DNA of 64,000 bases. Source: Bin55 sp965205965. Its GTDB lineage: Bacteria > Pseudomonadota > Gammaproteobacteria > Pseudomonadales > Azotimanducaceae. The translations under genes and the position numbers were made by a program. Below are positions 56,426-64,000 of the stretch, one piece after another; position 1 is the first letter of the stretch; every line of letters starts with the position of its first letter. The stretch spans positions 1,396,303 through 1,460,302 of the forward strand of contig CBDBHT010000008.1 of the NCBI GenBank assembly GCA_965205965.1. The letters are read 5' to 3'. Under the pieces are notes generated by a model, which saw nothing but the letters and a program-made list of their open reading frames with translations, ran no database searches and was not told the DNA's origin.

Positions 56426-57009
56426 TGAAAAAATTGGCAGAAGAAGACCTCTGGAAATTAGAGGAGTATGAGGTAGAGCGTAGCGCATTTCGTAAGAAAG
56501 TAATGGAACACAAGAACCTTCGTCGCATACAACTTGGTAAACACGCTTCGCTACTCTTTGAAGATACGCAGACGATGAAATATCAGATTCAGGAGATGGT
56601 GCGAACGGAACGGATTTTCAAGCCAGATGCCCTACGCGAGGAAATCAATGTTTATAACCAGTTAATTCCGGATGGTCGAAATTGGAAGGCAACGTTAATG
56701 CTTGAGTATCCGTCCCCTACGGTACGCGCAGAAGCCTTGGCACGTATGCTTGGAATTGAGCACAAAATCTGGATTGACGTCGGGGACCTTCCAAGAGTAT
56801 TCGCCATTGCAGATGAGGATATGGACCGTACCAACGAAACGAAAACATCGGCCGTTCATTTTCTGCGTTTTGAATTTACCGGTGAACATGTTGCGGGAAT
56901 TCGTTCCGGACTACGGATCACAATGGGTATCGACCATCCTGTATTGCCATACAGGGCAACGGTTGATGAAGCAATGCGTGAATCACTACTCGATGATTTC
57001 GACGCTTAA
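56425..57009 (+). CDS. DUF3501 family protein
   Basis: 194 residues matching DUF3501: EYEVERSAFRKKVMEHKNLR, LGKHASLLFEDTQTMKYQIQ, EMVRTERIF and NQLIPDGRNWKATLMLEYPS. No metal motif, signal peptide or membrane segment is visible. Function unknown. The gene repeatedly accompanies rubrerythrin and the HdrD/GlpC-like protein in proteobacteria (recalled from known genome contexts), and here its ATG overlaps the upstream TAA by one base, so the three products are probably made in fixed ratio. Confidence 0.85.
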   Translation: MKKLAEEDLWKLEEYEVERSAFRKKVMEHKNLRRIQLGKHASLLFEDTQTMKYQIQEMVRTERIFKPDALREEINVYNQLIPDGRNWKATLMLEYPSPTVRAEALARMLGIEHKIWIDVGDLPRVFAIADEDMDRTNETKTSAVHFLRFEFTGEHVAGIRSGLRITMGIDHPVLPYRATVDEAMRESLLDDFDA

Positions 57010-57167
57010 ACGGTGGCAAATATCCGACCTTGCACTATGACGTTTCATCGTAGGTAACGATCGGGGCTCGTACTTTTCAACCAAAATCGTCTACTTGAAG
57101 TCCCGCATGGAATCACATTCAAGAGCGGTCTCATAGAACTCTTGATCCCAAATCAAGAAACGAAAAT

Positions 57168-58046
57168 TCATCTTGAGGGACACCGCAAATTCATCATCTT
57201 ATTGAGCAGCTCTTGGCGAGGAGATGAAGCACGCCAGCACAATCCAATAATGTCCCGGTAAGGAACGGGTTTCCTCAACGAAACGTATTTAACGCCTCCA
57301 CTACGACGCACTGCTAATTCCGGTATCAACGTTATACCCGCATTTACAGCGGCCATCTCGCGCAATGTCTCAAGGCTGCTTGCTCGATAGTTAGTATTTT
57401 CGACGGCGAAATGCGCATTGCAGATCTCTAGTGCTTGATCCCGAAAACAGTGGCCGTCTTCCAGTAGCAACACTTGTTTGTTCTCCAGATCAGACAGCCG
57501 CACCCGTTTGGTGTTCACTTTCGGATGGCGGCTACTCATTGCCACCAAGAACGGTTCCCTATACAGCTGTTTTCGATAAAACGCTCTTTCTTTGTCGGCA
57601 GGGCAAGAATACCTACGTCCAGTTCTCCTACTTCCAGCGCGTGATGAATTTCTGAAGTTTTCGCTTCGACGAGATTTATCGCTAAATTGGGAAATCTTTT
57701 ATAAATCAATCGTAGTATTTTCGGCAACAAGTACGGTGCAACGGTAGGAATAAACACCCATTTTCAGCTCGCCACCGAACGGGTCCCGATATTGCGTAGC
57801 CAACTGCATAAGTTTGTTACTTTCGTCCAACACTCGTTCCGCCTGTTTAACGATTGCCTTGTCAGCCGTGGTTAATCGGACCGTTCGGTTACCTCGCTCA
57901 ACAAGTATCACGTCGTTCTTCCAGTTTTCGTATCTGCATCGAAAGTGTTGGCTGGCTCACGAAGCATGCCTTAGCGGCACGCCCGAAATGTCGATGTTGG
58001 GCCAATTCCACAATTGGTACTCTAATTCTCTTATCGTGGCTTTCAC
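57168..58046 (-). pseudogene. oxyR: oxyR-type LysR regulator, multiply frameshifted
   Basis: From GTG 58046: KATIRELEYQ, then in another frame AQHRHFGRAAKACFVSQPTL (helix-turn-helix), NRTVRLTTADKAIVKQAERV, FIPTVAPYLLPKILRLIYKR, EVGELDVGILALP and LLLEDGHCFRDQALEICN. The last contains both redox cysteines with OxyR spacing (C-x8-C). At least three frame breaks (about 58010, 57910, 57760 and 57560-57600) exclude a functional protein. It faces the rubrerythrin operon tail-to-tail, suggesting lost peroxide control. Confidence 0.85.
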
Positions 58047-58702
58047 GGGAATGGTATAGTTCGTTAAACGACTTTGTTAAACATGATTGGTATGAAACTA
58101 TCTCTTATTACATACCGGGCTGCGTTTGGCCATGATCGATTCATAACAGATTCAAGTCCAAGTCCACCAAGCCACGGCTCAAGATGCTCTTCTTCGCCAT
58201 TAGGTTAGCTTATATCATTGCAGTAAAGTGCCGCGATGAGACCATCAGACGGTTGATCGGTGATTGGTCCCATGATAACGATTATTGAATGAGTGCTCTG
58301 ATCTGATCAAGAATTCAGATGATCACTCCCTATGGAGCAATCCCGCTGAGCTAAGATACAGGATGGGTACGTCTTACGATGTTGTCGCTGAAAATGTTAC
58401 GTGAACGGCTATTGGTGCCTTGGTTGCCAAAAGTTCGACGCTTAATGATGCACCACGAATACCAAGTGCCGAATTATCTCGGTGCCTGATGATCTCGTCG
58501 CGACGGTATTTTCATTTTGAAACTGCTGCTAATTAGCTTTAGCTTAATGGAGACCTATTGCCTAAATGGAATTACGAAGTCGCTCACATATACTTTTACT
58601 TCTCTCACGTTTTTGAACGAACCGATCAAGCAGAGCTTAATCCATGACCGTACTGATTGGATGTGCGTCTGACAACCTCGAGTTAAGAAACGGATCATTC
58701 CG
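58047..58702. other. Intergenic region upstream of the amidohydrolase
   Basis: 656 bases. No supported frame, RNA gene or IS terminus. The short frame on the minus strand that runs from within the amidohydrolase gene to 58555 has no domain and is a shadow. Confidence 0.5.
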
Positions 58703-60064
58703 ATGACCGCAAAAGAAAAACTACTAGCCGACCTGATTGTTGAGGGCGATATGGTCGTCACGATGGACACAACACGGCCAATCATTAAAAACGCCGCCGT
58801 GGTGATTTCAGGAAATAAAATCGTTGCAGTAGATACGACAGATCGCATTGCAAGTTCGTACCGAACACGTGAGCGACTAAGCGGTAACAGTAAGATCGTT
58901 ATGCCTGGTTTGATCAATGGTCATACCCACGCTGCCATGACTCTCATGCGTGGGATTGCGGATGATCGTACGCTTGACGATTGGCTCTATAAGTACATCT
59001 TCCCCTTGGAGTCAGAGTTCGTTGACGAACAATACGTGCGAGTTGGAACGGAGCTGGCTTGCTGGGAGATGATTCGTGGCGGCATCACCACATTCGTCGA
59101 TATGTATTACTTTACCAACGTAGCCGCTGAGGTAGTCATGAGCTGTGGCATGCGTACGTCACTTTCCGCAGCGGTGATCGATCAATCAATTAGTACTAAA
59201 CAAACCGTTGAAGAATCGTTGGAAAGCGCACGCGAACTCATAGGTACTTGGGGTGGACGCAACGAACGCATCAATTTTCTATTGGGACCACATGCGATCT
59301 ACACGCTTAATCGACAACAGCTGATGGCCACAAGTCAGCTAGCAAAGGAACTGGATATCGGCATTCATACGCATCTCGCCGAATCGCAGTTCGAACAGGA
59401 ATACTCACAATCGACATATGGAGCGACTCCCACGGAAGTATTGGATTCGGTGGGATTTTTAGATGTCCCATTAATAGCGGCACACGTTGTTTGGCCGAAT
59501 GAAACCGACATTGCGTTGCTTGCTGAAAAGCATATAGGAGTTATCCACAACCCCACATCCAACTGTAAAGTAGCGTGCGGAATTGCTCCTATTAGGAATT
59601 TACTCAGTGCCGAGGTCGCAGTCGGTCTTGGCACCGACGGTTCGGCAAGCAACAATGCTCTTGATCTATGGGAAGAGATGCGTCTTGCTTCATATCTTCA
59701 GAAAGTTACGACTATGGACCCAGAAGCACTGCCGGCTCAGAAAGTACTGGAAATGGCTACCAATCAGGGCGCAAAAGCTATTGGTCTTGATCAACAAATC
59801 GGTGTCATTCGACCCGACATGAAAGCCGACATCATTCAGATTGATATCCGCGAAGCACATCAACTACCGTTGTACGACGTTATTTCCAACCTTGTTTATA
59901 CAACCCATCCGCAAGATGTCACCTCAGTAATCGTAAATGGGCAAGTACTCATGCGTGATCGTCAAATGCTGACCATCGATACCGAGGCACTCCGTACTGA
60001 AATTGAATCGATTAGAGGACGGATCGGCCAGAAATTAGCTTTCTCCGATTCACAGGGATCATAA
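58703..60064 (+). CDS. mtaD: Amidohydrolase: 5-methylthioadenosine/S-adenosylhomocysteine deaminase family
   Basis: 453 residues, cytoplasmic metal-dependent TIM-barrel hydrolase. Metal ligands H74 and H76 (INGHTHAAMTLMRG), HTHLAESQFE, AAHVVWP and GLGTDGSASNN follow the TrzN/MtaD/SsnA order. LIVEGDMVVTMD at the start and KADIIQIDIREAHQLP near the end form the small beta domain. Most likely deaminates MTA, SAH or related adenosines; the exact substrate and thus the gene symbol are provisional. Stands alone. Confidence 0.85.
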   Translation: MTAKEKLLADLIVEGDMVVTMDTTRPIIKNAAVVISGNKIVAVDTTDRIASSYRTRERLSGNSKIVMPGLINGHTHAAMTLMRGIADDRTLDDWLYKYIFPLESEFVDEQYVRVGTELACWEMIRGGITTFVDMYYFTNVAAEVVMSCGMRTSLSAAVIDQSISTKQTVEESLESARELIGTWGGRNERINFLLGPHAIYTLNRQQLMATSQLAKELDIGIHTHLAESQFEQEYSQSTYGATPTEVLDSVGFLDVPLIAAHVVWPNETDIALLAEKHIGVIHNPTSNCKVACGIAPIRNLLSAEVAVGLGTDGSASNNALDLWEEMRLASYLQKVTTMDPEALPAQKVLEMATNQGAKAIGLDQQIGVIRPDMKADIIQIDIREAHQLPLYDVISNLVYTTHPQDVTSVIVNGQVLMRDRQMLTIDTEALRTEIESIRGRIGQKLAFSDSQGS

Positions 60065-60648
60065 GGCATTCCATTATCAATTCCCTTCGCGACGGTAGAA
60101 GGTTTTTGAGACGAGTAATTTAGAGGGAGTGTCGTCGTTCGAATAAGCGCAGTGGGAATTTCGACATGTTTCACCCATTTTCCAGTGTTCGCCGTTGATC
60201 AGTCTTTTCCTGATTAGAAACAGTAAGTATCTGATATAGAATATATTTATTAGTCATATCAGGCACTTGAACTAGATTTCGTTTGCACTTGTTTATGTGA
60301 AGTGCACCTATAGTTAGTACCCGTAACGACAAACAGCCCAAATACCTTGCCATCTATTTTTGGATATGGGTAATAATGGTTATGATTCGCATCATATATG
60401 GAATTAGTCTATGAAACGAGTCCACGCTAGCGGACATGTTGATGTCCGGTGTGGCGATGTTCATGTTCAAAAATCCAGCGATTTTCCGTGAACGTCGTGG
60501 ATAAAAGTCGAGACAGACGATATGGTTTGAATATTAAGGAAAGCCTATCCGGACAACGACATACACTACAAATTCAAGGCCGTATATTCCAAAATTGGAA
60601 AATGACAAGGTAGTATACTTCTTTATTCCTTGACCATAAATAACCAGC
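60065..60648. other. Intergenic region, no gene recognised
   Basis: 584 bases of AT-rich sequence between the amidohydrolase and the IS630 at 60651. Frames are short and stop-rich. Around 60430-60490 the minus/plus frames read small IS-like pieces (DMLMSGVAMFMFKNPA on plus), resembling the N-terminal MSGLAVFL block of the DDE transposase at 24.6 kb but too degenerate to define. Confidence 0.45.
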
Positions 60649-61900
60649 TAGTAGTCTAACCAGTTTTAATTTTTGGGTATAGATGCTTCAGTTTGGTGCG
60701 CGCGTCGTCGACGCTGAGCTGCCAGTCAACCCCGGTCTGTTCGCGATTTGCGCTCCTTGGCCCAAGCTGCCGTTTCCGACGTGACCAAAGCCCTGCTCTC
60801 GATCCGGCGGTCCAGGCACTGGCGGTGCAACGCACTGAACTCCAGTTCCGCAACGTTCAGCCAGCTCCCGTGTTTCGGCGTGTGCACCAAGTGGATGCGG
60901 TCGTTCAGCCGACTGGCTTCGGCCGCCGGGAACGCGGCGTAGAACGAGTCACCGCTGTGGGTGTTCAAGTTGTCGCACACCAGCGTGATGGTTTCCGCAT
61001 CCCGGGAACGCGGCAGATTCGCCAGTGCGCGCACTTGCTGCGCCCAATCCAACGTCGTACGCCGTTTGGTGACAGCCACCGTCCGCCAGCCGGATAGCGG
61101 CTCGCCGAACATCCACACCGTGCATTCTCCCCGGCGGAGGTAGTGGGCGTCGTACTGCTCCGGCGACCCGGGGCGTACCGGTAACTTCTCGTGGACTTCC
61201 GCCACGAGCTGCTTGCTCATCTCGTCCATGCACACCACCGGATGCCGCGAGTCGTACGGCCGTTGGTATACCTTGAGCACCCGCTCCATGCCGGCCACGA
61301 AATGGTGGCTTCGCTCCTGCGGAATGCACCACATTTCCCGCCGCCACGGTTTTAATTCGTTTTTTTTAACGCCTCCCGCACGGTCTCCCCGCAAATCGAT
61401 TCGACCACTTCAAGCCGCACCAGCTCTTCCGCCAGCATCTTCACGGTCCACCGAACGCAGCCTTCCGGTGGAACCGAACAGGCCACCTGAACCAGACGCT
61501 CTTCCTTCTCCCCATCCAGCTTTAGCTTTCTTCGGCACCGGAGGCAACGGCCGAGGCCTACGCTCCAGAGCCTTCATCGGACCCTGCTCCACCGCACGCC
61601 GACGCACGTGCTGGCAGGTCCGCTCCGGTCCACCCCCACCCCAAGCGCATCCACTACCTGCATGTCCGTCAGTGCCGGGCCAGCACCCCCTTGATCCACG
61701 GCCAGCAGAATCCGTGCACGCTGCAGCTTCGTCGCCGACACCGCACGACGCGTGCTCGACTTCAGCACCGGCTTCCAACTCATCCCGCTCATCCTGAGCT
61801 AATTCCACCATGTATTGCTTCGGCATCGAATCCTCCTGATCCCAGAACCCCTTCCAGTCCACTATTATAAACACGTATTGTTAGAATAGGAATCCTACTA
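60649..61900 (-). mobile_element. IS630-family element (type 2), copy 3
   Basis: The element covers 60651-61898 (1248 bp), flanked by TA (60649-60650, 61899-61900). Termini GTAGTCTAACCAGTTTT and complement GTAGGATTCCTATTC. Right of it, 61903-61965 matches the 5' leader of the type-1 IS630 at 41.17/42.34 kb, so it too may have inserted in a type-1 relic. Confidence 0.87.
60656..61826 (-). pseudogene. IS630-family transposase (type 2), copy 3, frameshifted
   Basis: MPKQYMVELAQDERDELEAG from 61826; small insertions near 61770, 61630 and 61525 disrupt the N-terminal frame. After the A8 run (61359-61366) the catalytic frame is open: PVVCMDEMSKQLVAEVHEKL, LVCDNLNTHSGDSFYAAFPA, HLVHTPKHGSWLNVAELEF. 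One extra base near 60748 (GATTTGCG versus GATTGCG) breaks the last ~30 codons. This copy retains the 76 bp missing from copy 1. Confidence 0.87.
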
Positions 61901-62664
61901 GCATGCTTTCGCCGTCAACTTCACCCGATACACCTTGCTGGTCATCCGGAACTTTCCTTGCCTAACAAATCCTGCGGCGCAGACTGCCGGGTGATGCTGC
62001 CCAATGCACCCTGCCGATTACACATAAGTACAGCTTAACTTCTTATAGTGGATGCTGCTGACCAGCTTGGCGATTGGTCGCACTCACCCGCTTGGGACGC
62101 GACCCCTCGGAACTGCCCGCCGAGACGATGCTCACCGACATCAAGCTCACCGTGTTGCAAGACTTGGCCTTGGATGACCCACGCAGCCCGTCACCCAACG
62201 ATCTCGGCAAGGCACTCCTTCTGGCCATCGCCATGCTGAGCGACTTCCAGAACCGCCGCCACAGCAGCGATCACCCTCCCGAATACGAGACGATCTGGAA
62301 GGGATACGTGGCCTTGATGCACCAGTCCGATGCCCACCAGCGACTCATCCACCTCGCTCAGGAGCAAGGTCCCGACTACGTCTATAAACTTGCAGCGACC
62401 CGATAAATGAAGTCAAGCGAGAGATGTGTGTAATCGGCAGAATGCACCAACAGCCAACTTTAGTCCAATCGAATGATTTTCCGTAAGTTTCACCGAGGCC
62501 TCTATTGTCGGGACGCGAGGAAGCGCGGCTACAGAAACATGACAATGCTTGCTTGTATTAATCGTAGCGACGTCGTACTTACTGGGTTCAATTAGTACTA
62601 CGGTCACGTCCTGAATAGCAACGTAGATTCTTCAAGATCGCTGCAAATATCACTGAGGACTTAA
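61901..62664. other. Decayed IS remnants between IS630 and IS1380 copies
   Basis: 61903-61965 resembles the IS630 type-1 leader. 61977-62003 (GGCGCAGACTGCCGGGTGAT-like) is a repeat also present near 39.89 kb. 62074-62406 is a transposase-like scrap listed separately. 62407-62664 holds nothing recognisable. Confidence 0.5.
62074..62406 (+). pseudogene. Probable transposase C-terminal scrap
   Basis: 110 codons: LTRLGRDPSELPAETMLTDI, KALLLAIAMLSDFQNRRHSS and YETIWKGYVALMHQSDAHQR. The pattern (RLG near the start, a WxGY...L block near the end) resembles the C-terminal region of IS4-type transposases, but no catalytic motif lies within it. Family uncertain; it lacks an upstream half. Confidence 0.35.
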
Positions 62665-63180
62665 CCCTTATTTCTCATAATGGATGGCTTGGGTGCGATT
62701 TATGTGCGTGTAAGTTGTTGATACTACGAAGTTGATTGGGCTTTGCCGGGGGGAAGGGGATGGTAGCGGAGTGCGTTCGGACGGATGGGTGCGTTGGATG
62801 GCGAAAGGGGTGCGTTCGGGTCGGACGGAAGCGGGACGCGTTCGGTGCTGAGTGCGATGCTGGCGGAAGCGGTGCGGACGTGTAGCATGCGCCTCGGCCC
62901 GTTTTGCGGACCGCCACGATCGGCGTGCAAAGCGGCGCATCCCGTGAAAGATGCTGTTGTCGACTGGATGATGAGCCATGCGGGTGAGCATGCGGCGGAC
63001 GCCCCTATCGCACGCCCTTGGGTCCTGGTCTTGACGAGACCCGAACGCTCCCCGACTGTCGGGAGGTTTCGCCCCCGGTGGCTGCGATGGCATGCGGATG
63101 AACGGAAAGGGATTCTGGTCTGTAAGGATGTCGTGTAACAGATTGATATACGGGAACATATCCGTTTTTTTGGGGTTCTT
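62665..63180 (+). repeat. Degenerate IS1380-like 5' region, copy 3
   Basis: Inverted relative to the copies at 24.83-25.36 and 36.48-36.97 kb. WVRWMAKGVRSGRTEAG is read near 62790-62840. Followed by the DruA/IS4 leader around 63090-63220 with the poly-A-rich stretch TTCTTCAAAAAAAACACTT. Confidence 0.65.
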
Positions 63181-63220
63181 CAAAAAAAACACTTACGTTT
63201 TGGCATGGGTTATGGCAATC

Positions 63221-63640
63221 TACGCTTGGTTAGATGGTCTCCGGTGCCAACGTGATGGATTTCCGAATCGAGAACTTGAAGTCGACCACCTTTGGTGGCA
63301 CGCGGCTGACCCGCCGTTGGATTGCGGACCTTCAGAAGACGGTGGCACGGTTTTCGGCACTGAGCCGCCATGAGTTGGCGTCCACCCTGTGCAGTCATCT
63401 GGGCTGGTTCACGCCGAAGGCTCGGGATCGACTGGGGTCCTGCAGGTCGCCGGCAGTCGTCTTGGCCCCGGAGGATGCTTTGGTCCAGCTCTGGCAGCGG
63501 CGGCGCGTGCTGAACACGCTGGTGGTCGTGCTGTTCATGTTCCGGTTGGTGTTCTGGAAGGGGCGTCCGGGATATGCGGCCACGCTGGCCGAACGGTGGG
63601 CGCAACGCGGCCGATGGGGCCGGATGGAGGAGGGCACGGG
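63221..63640 (+). pseudogene. DruA/IS4 element relic: N-terminus joined to transposase stub (copy 3)
   Basis: From 63255 it reads MDFRIENLKSTTFGGTRLTR and SRHELASTLCSHLGWFTPKA, then GSC followed directly by the AGGTCGCCGG block, i.e. the same excision of the DruA domain as in the other two relics. In this copy the frame is open for 136 codons to a TGA near 63642, through NTLVVVLFMFRLVFWKGRPG, overlapping the IS1380 start as ATGA. Confidence 0.78.
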
Positions 63641-64000
63641 ATGAAGAGCCAGCCCAAGCGCGGTGCGGACCGGTTGGTGCGGCGGATGGCGAAAGGGATC
63701 CGTCCGGCGCGGATGGAGGTGGACTGCAGTGGAGGCGAGCTGAGTTGCAACGGGGGCTCGGCACTGATGATGATGCTGGCCGAGCAGGTCCAGCTGTTCG
63801 AGCGCGCCTCGGCATGTTTCACGGATCACCGGGACCCGTCCAAGGTGGCGCATCCGCTGGATGCGTTGCTGGGGCAGCGGATTTTGGGTCTCGCGCTGGG
63901 CTACGAGGATCTGAACGATCACGACGAGCTGCGGCGGGACCGGGCACTGTCCACGGCCATGGGGCGGATGGAGTGTGCGCGTTCGGACTGCGCGGGACCC
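63641..64000 (+). CDS. IS1380-family transposase, N-terminal part, cut by window end
   Basis: 120 codons open to the right edge: MKSQPKRGADRLVRRMAKG, SALMMMLAEQVQLFERASAC, LGQRILGLALGYEDLNDHDE, and MGRMECARSDC. The other copies continue EPLAGKST after ARSDC; here the last codons differ (AGP), which may mark another insertion or rearrangement just past the window. The catalytic residues would lie downstream. Confidence 0.8.
   Translation, partial: MKSQPKRGADRLVRRMAKGIRPARMEVDCSGGELSCNGGSALMMMLAEQVQLFERASACFTDHRDPSKVAHPLDALLGQRILGLALGYEDLNDHDELRRDRALSTAMGRMECARSDCAGP

Larger units (their letters stand above)
62661..64000 (+). mobile_element. IS1380-family composite unit, copy 3, running off the window
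   Basis: Starts at 62665 (CCCTTATTTCTCATAA) with TTAA immediately outside (62661-62664). Order on the plus strand: degenerate IS1380-like 5' region, DruA/IS4 leader and N-terminal relic, then the IS1380 transposase from 63641. Same junctions as copies 1 and 2. The last nine bases of the window depart from the other copies. Confidence 0.82.

Noticed and set aside
1..64000. tRNA, rRNA or CRISPR arrays
   Set aside because: No T-loop-like GGTTCGAATCC contexts with pairing arms, no rRNA-like stretches and no regularly spaced repeats were seen in the intergenic regions by eye.

Overview
The window looks like a chromosomal segment of a gammaproteobacterium whose core genes have moderate GC and whose genome has been heavily invaded by GC-rich insertion sequences. 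The rppH-ptsP-lgt-thyA order matches the Escherichia coli neighbourhood, with folA added, and HemX/HemY, Lgt, FabV and UbiH/I-type proteins all fit that class. The organism cannot be named from sequence alone. Abundant nested, frameshifted IS copies and several decaying genes (oxyR, a sterol-reductase-like gene) suggest relaxed selection, as in a host-associated or small-population lineage; that is inference.

Layout. 1-4.8 kb: a ubiquinone-biosynthesis hydroxylase (3' part) overlapping a glycine-cleavage operon gcvT-gcvH-gcvPA-gcvPB. 4.8-5.6 kb: intergenic with an IS5-type transposase scrap. 5.6-15.3 kb: YyaL/SPATA20-like thioredoxin-fold protein, rppH, ptsP, an SDR, an NRDE (TANGO2-like) protein, lgt-thyA-folA and convergent dapD. 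16.0-18.3 kb: fabV and hemE. 18.5-45.1 kb: an IS archipelago in which only a ClpP-like protease and a prepilin-like protein stand out as non-IS genes. 45.2-52.5 kb: hemB, a broken ERG4/ERG24-type reductase, hemC-hemD-hemX-hemY and idi. 52.8-60.1 kb: a MATE exporter, a rubrerythrin / HdrD-GlpC-like Fe-S protein / DUF3501 gene trio, an oxyR pseudogene and an MTA/SAH-deaminase-type amidohydrolase. 60.6-64 kb: more IS copies.

The IS archipelago can be read as layers because target-site duplications survive. A composite IS1380-family unit (termini related to CCCTTATTTCTCATAA, flanked by CTAG, TTAG or TTAA) carries inside it a deleted relic of a second element: an IS4-type transposase fused to a DruA-like (DUF4338) domain. 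The unit occurs three times. Copy 1 is further interrupted by an IS4-type element (9-bp duplication), an IS256 element (8-bp duplication) and another DDE element (10-bp duplication). Copy 2 was split by IS256, and its two halves now lie on opposite strands because about 4.5 kb between two inverted IS256 copies has flipped. IS630 elements are nested in one another at TA sites, and an IS5 element sits at TTAG.

Functionally, four-fifths of the early-to-middle tetrapyrrole pathway (hemB, C, D, E plus hemX/Y) falls in one window. One-carbon metabolism is represented by the glycine cleavage system, ThyA and FolA. The most interesting functional unit is the rubrerythrin-Fe-S protein-DUF3501 trio, a probable peroxide-defence system of unknown mechanism whose neighbouring OxyR regulator has decayed. 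The most unusual mobile DNA is the DruA-domain transposase, seen once with the DruA part present and three times with it cut out at the same junction.
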